The notes under the pieces are model-generated. The model searched no databases and was not told the origin of the DNA. It saw only the letters and a program-made list of their open reading frames with translations. Shown here one piece after another: positions 7,065 through 16,205 of a stretch of DNA of 64,000 nt; position 1 is the stretch's first letter, and every line of letters begins with the position of its first letter. The stretch comes from DATARH01 sp050246595 (GTDB taxonomy: Bacteria; Pseudomonadota; Alphaproteobacteria; ATCC43930; CGMCC-115725): assembly GCA_050246595.1 (NCBI GenBank), contig JBFWVT010000004.1:1-64000 (forward strand), given 5' to 3'. Made by a program: the position numbers and the translations under genes.

Positions 7065-7421
7065 ATGACCGCCCCGGAACTCGCCGCCCCACCCACTGAC
7101 ACCGCCAGGGGCGAGCTGATCGCTTTGGTTGTTCAAAACCGCCTACAATTCTACTATCACGTCATGGAGTTTCAGGCGCTGGAATGCCGTCTGCGTCAAG
7201 TGACAGGCGGGCTTACCGACGCTAACCGGGCGCTCCTCGCCCGCATCGCGGCTGACCTCGCCGAACGGCACAGCGCCATCTTCGAAGACCTGGAGTGGCC
7301 TTTGCCCCTGCGCCATGTCGTCAATCTGTATCACCGCCTCGATCCGGCCGCCGCCCCGGATGACACGCCGAGCGGACCGCCGGACGCGATCGCTGAAACA
7401 CTTACGTCCCAAAAAGCATGA
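7065..7421 (+). CDS. Relaxase-operon protein, tandem paralogue 1
   Basis: The 118-residue product shares most of its sequence with the next gene (7444-7791): ELAAP near the start, ELIAL, RLRQVTGGLT in the middle and a conserved EWPxPL before an RLD stretch. The two genes are therefore a tandem duplication that has since diverged. No signal peptide, membrane segment or known domain is evident. A role with the relaxase is inferred from operon position only. A GAGAG ribosome binding site precedes the ATG. Confidence 0.6.
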   Translation: MTAPELAAPPTDTARGELIALVVQNRLQFYYHVMEFQALECRLRQVTGGLTDANRALLARIAADLAERHSAIFEDLEWPLPLRHVVNLYHRLDPAAAPDDTPSGPPDAIAETLTSQKA

Positions 7422-7443
7422 ATCGTTCAGGAGACACATCGCC

Positions 7444-7791
7444 ATGACGCGTTCAGAACTCGCCGCTCCGAACGCCGATGCCGCGCGGGATGAGCTTATT
7501 GCGTTAATTGCGCAGTACCGCCTGAGGCTCGACTATTACGTTATGGGGCTACAGGCATTGGAGAGCCGCCTACGTCAAGTGACGGGGGGTCTCACCGCCA
7601 CCAATCGGGTGTTTCTCGCCCGCATGGCGGCCGAATTCCTCAAACAGCACCAGCGATATGCCGACAGGAGCGAGTGGCCGTCGCCTCTCGACCAGATCGT
7701 TGACCTACACCGCCGCCTCGATCTCGAGGCCGATCCCGACTACAGCCCAGAAGGTCCGCGGCTCGCTCTGCTGGACGTGCCGTCATTCTGA
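7444..7791 (+). CDS. Relaxase-operon protein, tandem paralogue 2
   Basis: The 115-residue product starts at the ATG that follows AGGAG (7429-7433). It is a diverged tandem copy of the gene at 7065-7421, with the same RLRQVTGGLT core and the same EWPxPL signature. It ends five bases before the relaxase start, so the two are probably co-translated. The longer open frame reaching back to 7315 runs inside the first copy in another frame and is not credible. The function is unknown. Confidence 0.65.
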   Translation: MTRSELAAPNADAARDELIALIAQYRLRLDYYVMGLQALESRLRQVTGGLTATNRVFLARMAAEFLKQHQRYADRSEWPSPLDQIVDLHRRLDLEADPDYSPEGPRLALLDVPSF

Positions 7792-7796
7792 TCTAT

Positions 7797-10700
7797 GTGA
7801 CCATCGCGGCCGGTGAGCCCGCCTCCACCGCCGCCATCACCTCGCACTACCTGACGCAAACTCTGCCGAAGGAAGTCGCGGACCTGGCGCGCTACTACAC
7901 GCAAGGGGTGGAGACCTCCGAGCAGCGCGACACCCCCGGACAGGGAGAAGTGGCAGAGCTGCGCCGCGACCTGCACCCGCTGGTGGCGAAAGGCCTGGGC
8001 GTCAATCCCGAGCGACCGCTCACGGAGAAGGAGATCGGCGCGCTGTTGGCTGGGCGAAAAGCCGACGGCAAGAAGATCGAGGGCAAGCAGTATTCAGCTC
8101 TCCGCGAATACACCGACCCCAAGACCGGCGAGAAGAAGGACAAGATCCCGCTGGGCGCGGTGGACTTCACCCTGACACCGGATAAGTCGGTCAGCGTGGC
8201 CTGGGCCTTCGCCGCGCCGGCCGAGCAGGCCGCTCTCTGGCAGGCCCACCACGACGCGGCGCAGGAGGCCCTGGTCTATCTCGAGCACCACATTGCGCGG
8301 GCCGCCAGGGGCAAGGGCGGAAAGGACGGCTGGGACCCCGGCCACACCGCCTGGCTCGCATTCGACCACCACACCGCCCGCCCGACGCTGATGATGGCGG
8401 TGGAGAAGGACGGCCAGAAGCTGACCGAGGCGATTGCCGTGCCGGTGCCGGGCGATCCCGACCTGCACACGCATTTTCTCATGCCCAACGCGGTATTCTG
8501 CGAGAACGGCCGTGTCGGCTCGCTCGACTTGAAATACCTCGATGGGCTGATCAAGGAGACCGGCGCGCTTTACCAGGCGCACTTGGCGCAGCATTTGAGG
8601 GACCGCCTGCAGGCCTCCGTCTCGCTCGATCCGGAGACCGGCATGGCGCGGCTCGACGCCATTCCCGACCCGGTCCGCACGCATTTCTCGAAGCGCACGC
8701 TGGGCGGCGAAGAAGCGGCGCGGACCTATGCGAAAGACCAGGGCCTCGACTGGGACGCACTCTCGCCGGAGCGGCGCGCCGGGCTGCTGAAGGCAGGCAC
8801 GCAAGGGACGGCACCAGGGCTGGACGGCACGCTGCGGGAGAAGCTGCGCAAGGACGACATGGCCGATTTCGCCGACTGGCGACGACAGGCGGACGGTCTC
8901 GGTTGGCGATACGCCGGTATCGAGACCCACGGGCCACCGATGCCACCGCTCTCTCCGGAGGAACGGCTGCAGAAGGCCTACGCGGTCGCGCTGCCGTGGC
9001 TGGAGACGGAGCTGGACCGGCGCGCCGTGGTCGGGGTCGGCGAGGTTCGCGCCGCTGCGCTGCGCGGCCTGATCGCGCATGGCATCGAAAAAACGGCAGA
9101 CGTCGACGCCGTGACCGAGCGCTTCATGGCGCAGGGCGTGATGCAGCACGGCCAGACGACGCGGCTCTACTGGCAGGAAGCCGAGGAGCCGCGGCAGGCC
9201 AAGCTGACCACAGCGTTGCATGTCTCGCAGGAGCGGGCGTTCATTGCGCTGGCGAAAGAGGCCGCCGCCGACCGAAGCGACGCACTCAGCCGCGACCAGG
9301 CCGGGCAGGCCATACAGCAATCGGGGCTCACGTTCTCGGGCGAGCAGACCGAGGCCATCCACCGGCTCGGCGAAGGCGGGCGGCTCGGGGTGATGATCGG
9401 CGCGGCAGGTATCGGAAAAACGACAAGCCTTCAGCCGCTGGTCAGCGCCTGGCACGAGCAGGCTCGCGACGTGCATGGGATCGCCCTGGCGTGGCGACAG
9501 GCCGACGAGCTGGTGGACGCGGGCATCCCGCAACAGCGAGTAAAGGCGCTCAGCGTGTTCGAGCAGGCGGCGGCGAAGGGAGAGATCGCGCTGTCCTCGA
9601 AATCCGTGGTGGTGGTGGACGAGCTCGGCCTGCTCGGCACACGACAGGGGCTGGCGCTGCTGCGGCTCCAGCAATGGCACGGTTTCCGCATGGTGTGGAT
9701 GGGCGATCCCAAGCAACTCGCCAGTATCGAGGCAGGCCCGATTATCGAACTGTCGCGCCGCGCGCTGGGGGAAGAACAAGTATCGGAGATCCTCACCACG
9801 CGCCGGCAGCAGAGCGAGCGCGAGCGGACCATCGCCGGGCTGTTCCGCGAGGGAAAGGCTGCCGCGGCGCTCGCGATGAAGCGCGAGGACGGCACGGCGG
9901 AGCTGGTGGCGGGCGGCTACCGCGAGGCGGTGGAGCACGTCGCGGCACTGGTCAAGGAGCGGCTCTCGGCGAATGCCGGGGACCCTCGCTACATCCTTAC
10001 CGTCTCGGCGCCGACCAACGCCGACGCGCACCGGCTCGGCGTCGCGATCCGGCAGGCGCGCCGCGAGCTGGGCCAGGTCGGACCCGACCGCGTCCGCATC
10101 AAAGCGGTAGGACAGGGGGGCAGCGAGTATCCCATGGCCATCGCCACCGGGGACAAGGTGCGCCTGTTCGCCTCGACGCGGGTGCAGGGCGAGCGGGGCA
10201 GCATCGGCCGCAACGGCTCGGTGCTGACCGTGCTGGATGCCGACGAGGCCGGGATGCGGGTAAAGAACCTCAAGGGGCGGGAAGGGCGCGTCGCCTGGAA
10301 GACGCTCGCCGATCAGGCGGGCCGCATTCGGCTTGCCTATGGCGAGGTGATGACGACGCACACCGCGCAGGGATCCACCGCGACCGAGCATATCTACGCG
10401 CTGCCGTCCGGCTCGCAGACAGTGACCGGCTTTGCCGCCTACTCGTCCGGCACGCGGCACCGGCGCGCTTCCTACCTGGTCATCAGCGAAGGCGCGGAGA
10501 AAGCCGAGGTGGCGCGGTCGCGTTCCCTGAACGATATCCGCCCGATCCGCGCCGAGGACGCCTGGGCCAACGTCGCGACGAACTTCTCGCGGCAGCCGAC
10601 GAAGGAGCTGGCGCTCGACTTCCTGGCGAAAGCCGGCTCGGTGCGGCGGGGCGCGGCCCGCGCGCTGCAGGACGGGCTGCGACCTATCGAGCGCCAGGGC

Positions 10701-10919
10701 GGCATCACCCACCTGCACCGGACCTTCGCGCGCAAGCAGGAGACGGACGCGCTATCGCCCGTGATCGCCACGCTCGAGCGCACCGTGTCGCGGCAGCGCC
10801 AGATCATCGAGCGAATCAAGGAGCTGGGCCCGGCGGTGGCGCAGGCCGTGCGGCAGCGGATCGAGCACATGCGCGGTCCTACCCGGGACCGGGGGCAGGG
10901 GCCGAGGATCGGTCTCTAA
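7797..10919 (+). CDS. traA: MobF conjugative relaxase-helicase (TrwC/TraA type)
   Basis: The 1,040-residue product starts at GTG 7797. The N-terminal relaxase domain (to about residue 330) has candidate catalytic tyrosines at residues 18 and 33-34, the FTLTPDKSVSVAWA segment and the metal-binding HTH at 224-226 in DPDLHTHF. The helicase domain has Walker A GAAGIGKTT at 535-543, Walker B VVVVDE at 604-609 and a late TTHTAQGST motif of SF1 helicases. The enzyme should nick oriT, stay bound to the 5' end and unwind the strand for export by VirD4 and the VirB channel encoded at 57-64 kb. It closes a four-gene operon. Long open frames on the opposite strand are shadows. Confidence 0.9.
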   Translation: MTIAAGEPASTAAITSHYLTQTLPKEVADLARYYTQGVETSEQRDTPGQGEVAELRRDLHPLVAKGLGVNPERPLTEKEIGALLAGRKADGKKIEGKQYSALREYTDPKTGEKKDKIPLGAVDFTLTPDKSVSVAWAFAAPAEQAALWQAHHDAAQEALVYLEHHIARAARGKGGKDGWDPGHTAWLAFDHHTARPTLMMAVEKDGQKLTEAIAVPVPGDPDLHTHFLMPNAVFCENGRVGSLDLKYLDGLIKETGALYQAHLAQHLRDRLQASVSLDPETGMARLDAIPDPVRTHFSKRTLGGEEAARTYAKDQGLDWDALSPERRAGLLKAGTQGTAPGLDGTLREKLRKDDMADFADWRRQADGLGWRYAGIETHGPPMPPLSPEERLQKAYAVALPWLETELDRRAVVGVGEVRAAALRGLIAHGIEKTADVDAVTERFMAQGVMQHGQTTRLYWQEAEEPRQAKLTTALHVSQERAFIALAKEAAADRSDALSRDQAGQAIQQSGLTFSGEQTEAIHRLGEGGRLGVMIGAAGIGKTTSLQPLVSAWHEQARDVHGIALAWRQADELVDAGIPQQRVKALSVFEQAAAKGEIALSSKSVVVVDELGLLGTRQGLALLRLQQWHGFRMVWMGDPKQLASIEAGPIIELSRRALGEEQVSEILTTRRQQSERERTIAGLFREGKAAAALAMKREDGTAELVAGGYREAVEHVAALVKERLSANAGDPRYILTVSAPTNADAHRLGVAIRQARRELGQVGPDRVRIKAVGQGGSEYPMAIATGDKVRLFASTRVQGERGSIGRNGSVLTVLDADEAGMRVKNLKGREGRVAWKTLADQAGRIRLAYGEVMTTHTAQGSTATEHIYALPSGSQTVTGFAAYSSGTRHRRASYLVISEGAEKAEVARSRSLNDIRPIRAEDAWANVATNFSRQPTKELALDFLAKAGSVRRGAARALQDGLRPIERQGGITHLHRTFARKQETDALSPVIATLERTVSRQRQIIERIKELGPAVAQAVRQRIEHMRGPTRDRGQGPRIGL

Positions 10920-11028
10920 GGCCGCCTGCTGAGCACGCGATAGCCGGTGGCTATGCGACGGCCGACGCCGGCCGGTTCGCAAGTCAGAACCAGTAAGTTT
11001 ACAGAGCATAGACTGGATGACGGATTAA

Positions 11029-11080
11029 GTGACATATTCAGAGGTCGCGAGGGCACGTCGCCCGCATTGTCACATATTCG
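11029..11080 (+). other. Possible resolvase res site
   Basis: ACATATTC is repeated in direct orientation at 11032-11039 and 11072-11079, each within GTGACATATTC or GTCACATATTC, 40 bp apart and 20 bp before the resolvase start. Serine resolvases of Tn3 elements bind paired sites just upstream of their own gene, so this is a natural candidate. Confidence 0.4.
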
Positions 11081-11099
11081 CTCGTTTGTGGAGCAGCCC

Positions 11100-11744
11100 G
11101 TGTTGATCGGCTACATGCGCGTCTCGAAGGCCGACGGCAGCCAGACGCTCGACCTGCAGCGCGATGCGCTGCTTGCTGCCGGTGTCGAACCGGGGCACCT
11201 CTACGAGGACCAGGCGTCCGGCAAGCGCGACAATCGGCCGGGTCTGGAGGCATGCCTCAAGGCGCTGCGGCAGGGCGACACGCTGGTGGCGTGGAAACTC
11301 GACCGGCTCGGCCGCGACCTGCGCCACCTGGTCAATCTCGTCCATGACCTGACCCGGCGCGAGGTCGGCTTGAAGATCCTGGCCGGCCAGGGCGCGCAAC
11401 TCGACACCACCACCGCCAATGGTCGTCTCGTGTTCGGCATTTTCGCCGCGCTGGCCGAGTTCGAACACGCGTTGATCGTCGAGCGCACGCAAGCCGGCTT
11501 GGCCTCGGCGCGGGCTCGTGGCCGCAACGGTGGGCGCCCCTTCAAAATGACGGCGGCCAAGCTGCGGCTTGCGCAAGCCGCGATGGGCAAACCCGGTACT
11601 AAGGTCGGCGAACTGTGTGCCGAACTCGGCATCACACGCCAGACGCTTTATCGTCATGTCGACCCGAACGGCCTTCTCCGCTCAGATGGCGAGAAGTTAC
11701 TCGGCCGAATGCGAACACGATCGGCTACCGTTCCAAGCCGCTGA
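11100..11744 (+). CDS. tnpR: Tn3-type serine resolvase
   Basis: The 214-residue product is read from GTG 11100, giving MLIGYMRVSKADGSQ with the catalytic serine at residue 9 in RVS. The resolvase core shows YEDQASGKRDNRPG, LVAWKLDRLGRDLRHL and the GRNGGRP linker, followed by a C-terminal HTH (KVGELCAELGITRQTLYRHV). Length and layout are those of a small Tn3-family resolvase. No transposase gene is adjacent, so this is the remnant of a transposon or a free multimer-resolution system for the plasmid. A longer frame upstream has no support. Confidence 0.85.
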   Translation: MLIGYMRVSKADGSQTLDLQRDALLAAGVEPGHLYEDQASGKRDNRPGLEACLKALRQGDTLVAWKLDRLGRDLRHLVNLVHDLTRREVGLKILAGQGAQLDTTTANGRLVFGIFAALAEFEHALIVERTQAGLASARARGRNGGRPFKMTAAKLRLAQAAMGKPGTKVGELCAELGITRQTLYRHVDPNGLLRSDGEKLLGRMRTRSATVPSR

Positions 11745-11794
11745 AGTCGAGTGTGATATTTTGCTGAAGTCGACTTTAGAAAATGACACTCGCC

Positions 11795-12570
11795 TTATGA
11801 TTTGCTTTCCCTGTGTCGGACGCTGCGCTCAAGCATGTCGATCTGGCCATTGCACGAGGCGCTGAGCGAAGCAAGCCGCTCGGGACTGTCGATCTGTTCT
11901 CGTATCTGTCTGGCCTTGTTCTGTGTAAATTCCTCCATCAGGCGCGCACTTGAGCTCAGAAGCCCCGTTTCCATCGTCCTTTTCGCCGACACCTCATCGG
12001 CGGCTCTCTGCGCTTTCAATTCGCGCAGTTGCTCGGCAAGCGCTGCTTCCTTTTCCTGAAGAAAACCCGAATGGCTTCACTCACCAACCGGTAATGTTCT
12101 GCCTCGTGTGCCAGCAGAGCAGATTTTACGCAGGAGTCCGACACGGCTTGAGGCGCAAGCACGATGCCACGGTGCGTGATACAAAAACCAAAGACGACCG
12201 TTTCGGGCGCATTACAAAAACCGCCGCCGACCGCCGGTATCAAACGATGGACCGGTGCAACATTGCTGTCGACTACATACCATACCGCCATAAGCGGATG
12301 CGACGTGCGACCGGTGACTATTGTCGAAAGGCGCGCGATCTGTTCTGGCAGCGCGACTTCCTCTTGAACATTATCGGCCGAAAGCGGCTGAACCTTCAGA
12401 TCGGTTGGAGGAAGGTCGGGGTGCGCAAAGGCGACGCCGGCGACGATAAGAAGGCCGACCGCCGCACCCGCCGCGAGCGGCACGAGACGCCAGCCCCGGC
12501 GCAGCAGCAGTCCGATGTGTCCGGCGTCAGCGCCTATGAGACAGAAGGGGCCGGTTGAGGAGGAGAGGGT
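11795..12570 (-). pseudogene. HExxH protein gene, copy A (frameshifted, 5' end cut by IS)
   Basis: Two overlapping frames together match the protein encoded at 42841-44680: LPPTDLKVQPLS, then MAVWYVVDSNVAPVHRL, SCVKSALLAHEAEHY and, in the second frame, LKAQRAADEVS and LSASCNGQIDML. Inserting one base near 12058-12064 restores one frame. A membrane or signal segment (GAAVGLLIVAGVAFA) precedes the mature part. HEAEH (12094-12108) fits the HExxH zinc-protease motif. The reading frame enters an IS3-family element at its 5' end, so the natural start is lost. The product is not expected to be functional. Confidence 0.7.
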
Positions 12571-12603
12571 TGATAGCCCATCGTCGCCAGTAAAGGAGCG
12601 AAG

Positions 12604-12978
12604 ATGGGACAACAATCCGAGCCGGTGAAGGAGCCGGCGGAACAGGTCATCAAAGAGATCCGTCGTGCAACGCGCCGCCAGTTTTCGGCGGAGGAGAAGA
12701 TCCGCATTGTGCTGTCTGGGCTTCGTGGCGAGGACAGCATTGCCGAGCTGTGCCGCCGCGAAGGGATCGTGCAGAACCTGTATTACCGCTGGTCCAAGGA
12801 ATTTCTGGAAGCCGGCAAGAAGCGTTTGGCCGGCGATACGGCGCGGGCAGCCACCCCGCAGGAGGTCAAGGATTTGCGCCGCGAGGCCAGCGCGCTGAAG
12901 GAGGTGGTTGCCGAGCTGGTGCTGGAAAACCGGCTGCTCAAAAAAAGCACGATCGGGGCTGGGGAGGACGAGGCATGA
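12604..12978 (+). CDS. IS3-family transposase OrfA
   Basis: The 124-residue product has an N-terminal HTH of the IS3 OrfA type (RQFSAEEKIRIVLSGLRGED, then LCRREGIVQNLYYRW) and a C-terminal leucine-zipper-like helix (LKEVVAELVLENRLLKKS). It would bind the element's ends. Its TGA overlaps the ATG of orfB (ATGA at 12975-12978), so the second product could arise by reinitiation or by a programmed frameshift giving the OrfAB fusion. No lesion is seen. Confidence 0.85.
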   Translation: MGQQSEPVKEPAEQVIKEIRRATRRQFSAEEKIRIVLSGLRGEDSIAELCRREGIVQNLYYRWSKEFLEAGKKRLAGDTARAATPQEVKDLRREASALKEVVAELVLENRLLKKSTIGAGEDEA

Positions 12979-13952
12979 GATACCCCGCTGCCGAGAAGCT
13001 GGAAATCATCCGGCTGGTCGAGGGCTCGCCGCTGCCGGTACGTGACACGCTGGCAAAGCTCGGCATCCCGCGGGCGACCTTCTATCGCTGGTACGACCGG
13101 CATCGCCAAGGCGGGCCCGATGCCTTGGCGGACCGAGTACCGCGAGCGGAGCGGGTCTGGAACCGCATCCCGCAAGCGGTGCGCGACAGCGTCATCCAGC
13201 TCGCGCTCGACGAGCCGGCCCTGTCGCCGCGCGAGTTGGCGGCTCGCTTCACCGACACGAAAAGCTATTTCATCTCAGAGGCTTCAGTATACCGCCTGCT
13301 CAAGGCGCAAGGCCTGGTCACCAGCCCGGCTTTTATCGTGATCAAGGCGGCAGACTCGTTCAAGGACAAGACCACCGCCCCCAACCAGCTGTGGCAGACT
13401 GATTTCACCTACCTGAAGGTGATCGGCTGGGGCTGGTTCTATCTGTCGAGCCTGCTCGACGATTTCTCCCGCTACATTGTGGCCTGGAAGCTGTGCACAA
13501 CCATGCGGGCCGAGGATGTCACCGCTACGCTCGATCTGGCATTGCGAGCGAGCGGTCTGGACCAGGCGACGCCGGCCGATCGGCCACGTCTGCTGTCCGA
13601 TAACGGATCGAGCTACATCGCCGGCGACTTGGCCCGATGGCTCGAGGATCACCACATCAAGCACGTGCGTGGCGCCCCTTACCACCCGATGACCCAGGGC
13701 AAGATCGAGCGCTGGCACCAGACACTCAAAAACCGCATCCTGTTGGAAAACTACTTCCTGCCCGGCGATCTCGAAACCCAGCTCGCCGCTTTTGTCGATG
13801 ACTACAACAACCACCGCTACCACGAGAGTATCGACAATCTCACCCCGGCTGACGTTTATTTCGGACGCGGGCCAACCATTTTGGCAGCACGAGAAAAAAT
13901 CAAACGAGAGACTATTGCTGAGCGTCGCTTGCAGCATCAACTACAAGCATGA
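12975..13952 (+). CDS. IS3-family transposase OrfB (DDE)
   Basis: The 325-residue product carries the DDE integrase core: LWQTDFTYLKV (first Asp), LLSDNGSSYI (second Asp) and QGKIERWHQTLKNRI (Glu), in the usual spacing. The upstream part has the HTH-like LAKLGIPRATFYRWYDR of OrfB proteins. The length is normal and no stop or frame change is seen, so the element may be active. Confidence 0.85.
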   Translation: MRYPAAEKLEIIRLVEGSPLPVRDTLAKLGIPRATFYRWYDRHRQGGPDALADRVPRAERVWNRIPQAVRDSVIQLALDEPALSPRELAARFTDTKSYFISEASVYRLLKAQGLVTSPAFIVIKAADSFKDKTTAPNQLWQTDFTYLKVIGWGWFYLSSLLDDFSRYIVAWKLCTTMRAEDVTATLDLALRASGLDQATPADRPRLLSDNGSSYIAGDLARWLEDHHIKHVRGAPYHPMTQGKIERWHQTLKNRILLENYFLPGDLETQLAAFVDDYNNHRYHESIDNLTPADVYFGRGPTILAAREKIKRETIAERRLQHQLQA

Positions 13953-14088
13953 TATGACCACTGCGATGGGCTAAATCCTCCCTTATTTTAGCCAGTTCGC
14001 TGTCTCAAATACTCTGACGACGGACAGTACCAGAGAGCGGAGAGCATCAGAACTGCGCAAGGCAGCATAAAGCCAGCTGGGAAGTCGT

Positions 14089-14661
14089 TCACGATCCCGG
14101 CGATTTCACCGGTGTCTCGGAACCACACTCCAGATAGCCGCGATACCCCACCCGAAGGCTCTGTCCGACTTCGAAGATCATGTTCGCCTGCCGGCGCAGA
14201 TAGCCAGGATCTTCGGTCTGCGCCCCGGGGTCAGGCGCAACCGTCATGCGGATCGGTTCAGCAAGCAGAAGAATTTCTCCATTACGCCCAGCCGGTTCGA
14301 TCGGCGCCGCTTTCAACGGGACCAGGTGCCCGTTGAGCTTGACGACACCCTCGGCCGCCGCCGCGGGCGCTCCCGTGCTCACCGCCAGAACGGGTCTGCC
14401 CGTGCTGGTATACCGGAATATGCAGCGGGGCCCGTTACCAATTGCCTTACGGATTTCCGCGCTATTCATGGTGGCGGGATCGAGGGTGGGGATATGCGCT
14501 CCGGCAAGTGCTTCCTGCGCCGTCACGATCCTGGGGATCTCGGGCGCTCGCGCCGGCTGTGTCTCGTCATCCGGCGCCTCATTGTCGCATCCCGCCAGCA
14601 GCCCGAGCACAAAAAGAAGCGGAAAAGAAACTCGGAAAATCCGCGGCAGGAATCCATCCAT
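14089..14661 (-). CDS. Exported lipoprotein at the end of the copper island
   Basis: The 190-residue product has a lipoprotein signal with lipobox LLAGC near residues 21-25. The mature part has two more Cys (RCIFRY and LECGS) and no domain I recognise. It overlaps the stop of the DUF305 gene by one base (TGATG), so the two are co-translated. The neighbours are cytochrome c and DUF305 genes, which suggests a periplasmic role at the outer leaf of the inner membrane or the outer membrane in copper handling. The specific function is unknown. Confidence 0.7.
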   Translation of the reverse strand: MDGFLPRIFRVSFPLLFVLGLLAGCDNEAPDDETQPARAPEIPRIVTAQEALAGAHIPTLDPATMNSAEIRKAIGNGPRCIFRYTSTGRPVLAVSTGAPAAAAEGVVKLNGHLVPLKAAPIEPAGRNGEILLLAEPIRMTVAPDPGAQTEDPGYLRRQANMIFEVGQSLRVGYRGYLECGSETPVKSPGS

Positions 14662-15116
14662 CAGTCGCGCGCCTCGAGATCGGCGGCAAGATACTTCATC
14701 TCCGAAATTTCGCGCTCTTGCGCTTCGATAATCTCGTCGGCGAGTTTGCGGACGCGCGGATCGGAGATTTGAGCACGCTTGCTGGTCAGAATGGCGATCG
14801 AATGGTGCGGGATCATTGCCTTCATATACTCGACATCGTCGATGCTCGCCTGGCTGCGCACAAGCCAGAGGGCGATGGCGAATACGAGGGCCGAGCCTCC
14901 GAAGATGGCAAGATTGATCAGACGTTTCTTGTACATGCCGAGCATAAAGCCGAGCATGATGACGGACATGGTCGCGCCCATAACGAAGGCCATCCAGAAA
15001 CGGGTCTCGCTCCAGAACACATGCTCGAACGCATAGGTGTTCAGGTACATCAGCCCATACATGACAGCGGTTGAGGTCGCGATCATGGCGGCGAAGCGCC
15101 AGTAGGACATCTCCAT
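14661..15116 (-). CDS. DUF305-type membrane protein
   Basis: The 151-residue product has three N-terminal hydrophobic helices (about residues 7-25, 41-61 and 70-86) and a C-terminal helical domain with MIPHHSIAI near residues 101-109, the hallmark of DUF305 (MIPHHxxAI). Proteins of this type are frequent in copper-resistance clusters; a metal-binding role via the paired His is suspected but not proven. It lies 12 bp after the cytochrome c gene and overlaps the lipoprotein gene. The start has a good fit to the first membrane helix. Confidence 0.8.
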   Translation of the reverse strand: MEMSYWRFAAMIATSTAVMYGLMYLNTYAFEHVFWSETRFWMAFVMGATMSVIMLGFMLGMYKKRLINLAIFGGSALVFAIALWLVRSQASIDDVEYMKAMIPHHSIAILTSKRAQISDPRVRKLADEIIEAQEREISEMKYLAADLEARD

Positions 15117-15128
15117 ATGTCTTTCCCG

Positions 15129-15707
15129 TCAGCGCGAGTGCACAGCACCGCTGTCAGGGCCGCTTCCGTGGTGCGCACTGCCATTTTGCGGCGCATCGCC
15201 CAGCGATCTGTACCGCTCAGGCGTCATGGCTGGCAAATTCTTGACGAAGGCGACGATGTTCCAGAGCGTCTGGTCATCGTGCGTCGGCCCGAATGCCGGC
15301 ATGCCGGTCATCTTGACGCCATGCTTGACGATCCAGAATACCTCCTGGGGTTCCCATTCGGCCGCCGCTTCGGTGAGGTGGGGCGGTCTCGGCCGCATGC
15401 CGCTCGCCCAGGGTGCGCGCTCGACGCCCGGCCCGGCATGGCAATGCTGGCACATCGATTTGTAGGCGCTCGCTCCCGCCGTAACCATGCCTGGCGTCAG
15501 ACTTTTGGGCGTGATAATTTCTTCGGCACGGCGCTCGACAGAGTTGTGAAAGGTGGTGTCGAAGGCCCAACGCATCAGCGAAGCGTGTTCCTCGGTCGCG
15601 GCCACATTATAGATCCCTGTGTAGACGACGAACAAAGCGGCGAGCGCGAGCAGAACCAGGAGGCCCAACGCTCCCGCGACTACACCAAGAACCGCCGCTT
15701 TGTTCAA
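15129..15707 (-). CDS. Membrane-anchored c-type cytochrome
   Basis: Read from TTG 15707 (with GGAG eight bases upstream) the product has 192 residues. An N-terminal membrane anchor (VVAGALGLLVLLALAALFVV) is followed by a periplasmic domain with the haem motif CQHCH. MTGMPAFG is the likely source of the methionine ligand. It resembles small cytochromes in copper-oxidation or detoxification clusters. It heads a three-gene run with DUF305 and a lipoprotein. Longer frames to 15926 have no ribosome binding site and a non-signal-like N-terminus. Electron transfer with the multicopper oxidase or Cox11-cytochrome fusion is possible. Confidence 0.75.
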   Translation of the reverse strand: MNKAAVLGVVAGALGLLVLLALAALFVVYTGIYNVAATEEHASLMRWAFDTTFHNSVERRAEEIITPKSLTPGMVTAGASAYKSMCQHCHAGPGVERAPWASGMRPRPPHLTEAAAEWEPQEVFWIVKHGVKMTGMPAFGPTHDDQTLWNIVAFVKNLPAMTPERYRSLGDAPQNGSAHHGSGPDSGAVHSR

Positions 15708-16205
15708 TTGTTCAACTCCGTTTCTGTCTCGCCCGTATGTAAAGATCTGCGTCTCGGAAGGCGCCGTACATCGGCAACGCGGGAACGGGTAGCCGGTTCC
15801 GACAGGCGGGGCGAAGCGGGTCAATCTCCATATGATGTCCACAGCAAACGCACGCTGCAGCAGGTGGCCGCTATGGATCGGCTCGGCCCATTCCCCGGCG
15901 ATTACACCCCCCTGGATCCTGAGCAAGCAGAGTGTCCGCGCACGGTTGAGGCAGCGGGGCGGATGCCGGTGCGAGCGCCGGGGCTAGCGGGTGCCCTTTG
16001 ATAAGGGTCAGCCAGATCAAACTGATGAGGTAATGATCCCGCCGCCTACCGACCCGGCAGCGGGACATCGCCGCCTATTCGGCGGCGACTGCGGCAAGCT
16101 CGCGGCGCTCAAGTGCAGCGAGGCAGCGGTCTCCCGCCGCCACCTCAAACTTGCCAGATGCGGCAAGGCACATCTGAAAATCTGCATGCCGCGCTTAATA
16201 AGGGC
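15708..16205. other. Gene-free stretch with one hairpin
   Basis: No convincing coding frame is present on either strand. A perfect 7-bp stem (CGCCGCC at 16069-16075 with GGCGGCG at 16081-16087, 5-nt loop) lies between the membrane-protein gene and the cytochrome gene. It lacks a T-run and may be an attenuating or RNA-stabilising hairpin. Promoter sequences for the cytochrome operon may lie here but none is clear. Confidence 0.4.

Larger units (their letters stand above)
12571..13976 (+). mobile_element. IS3-family insertion sequence (first copy)
   Basis: Two overlapping transposase genes are flanked by inverted TAGCCCATCG (12574-12583) and CGATGGGCTA (13964-13973). The exact outer ends are uncertain because no direct target duplication is seen. 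The left end abuts the decayed HExxH gene and appears to have removed its start. Confidence 0.75.

Noticed and set aside
8094..10718. 874-residue minus-strand frame opposite the relaxase gene
   Set aside because: GC-rich antisense shadow: low-complexity Arg/Ala/Leu/His composition, no motif, and the plus strand is a clear TrwC-like relaxase.
8903..10996. 697-residue plus-strand frame inside traA
   Set aside because: Runs in another frame of the same gene, Arg/Gly/Ala-rich nonsense sequence, no start signal.
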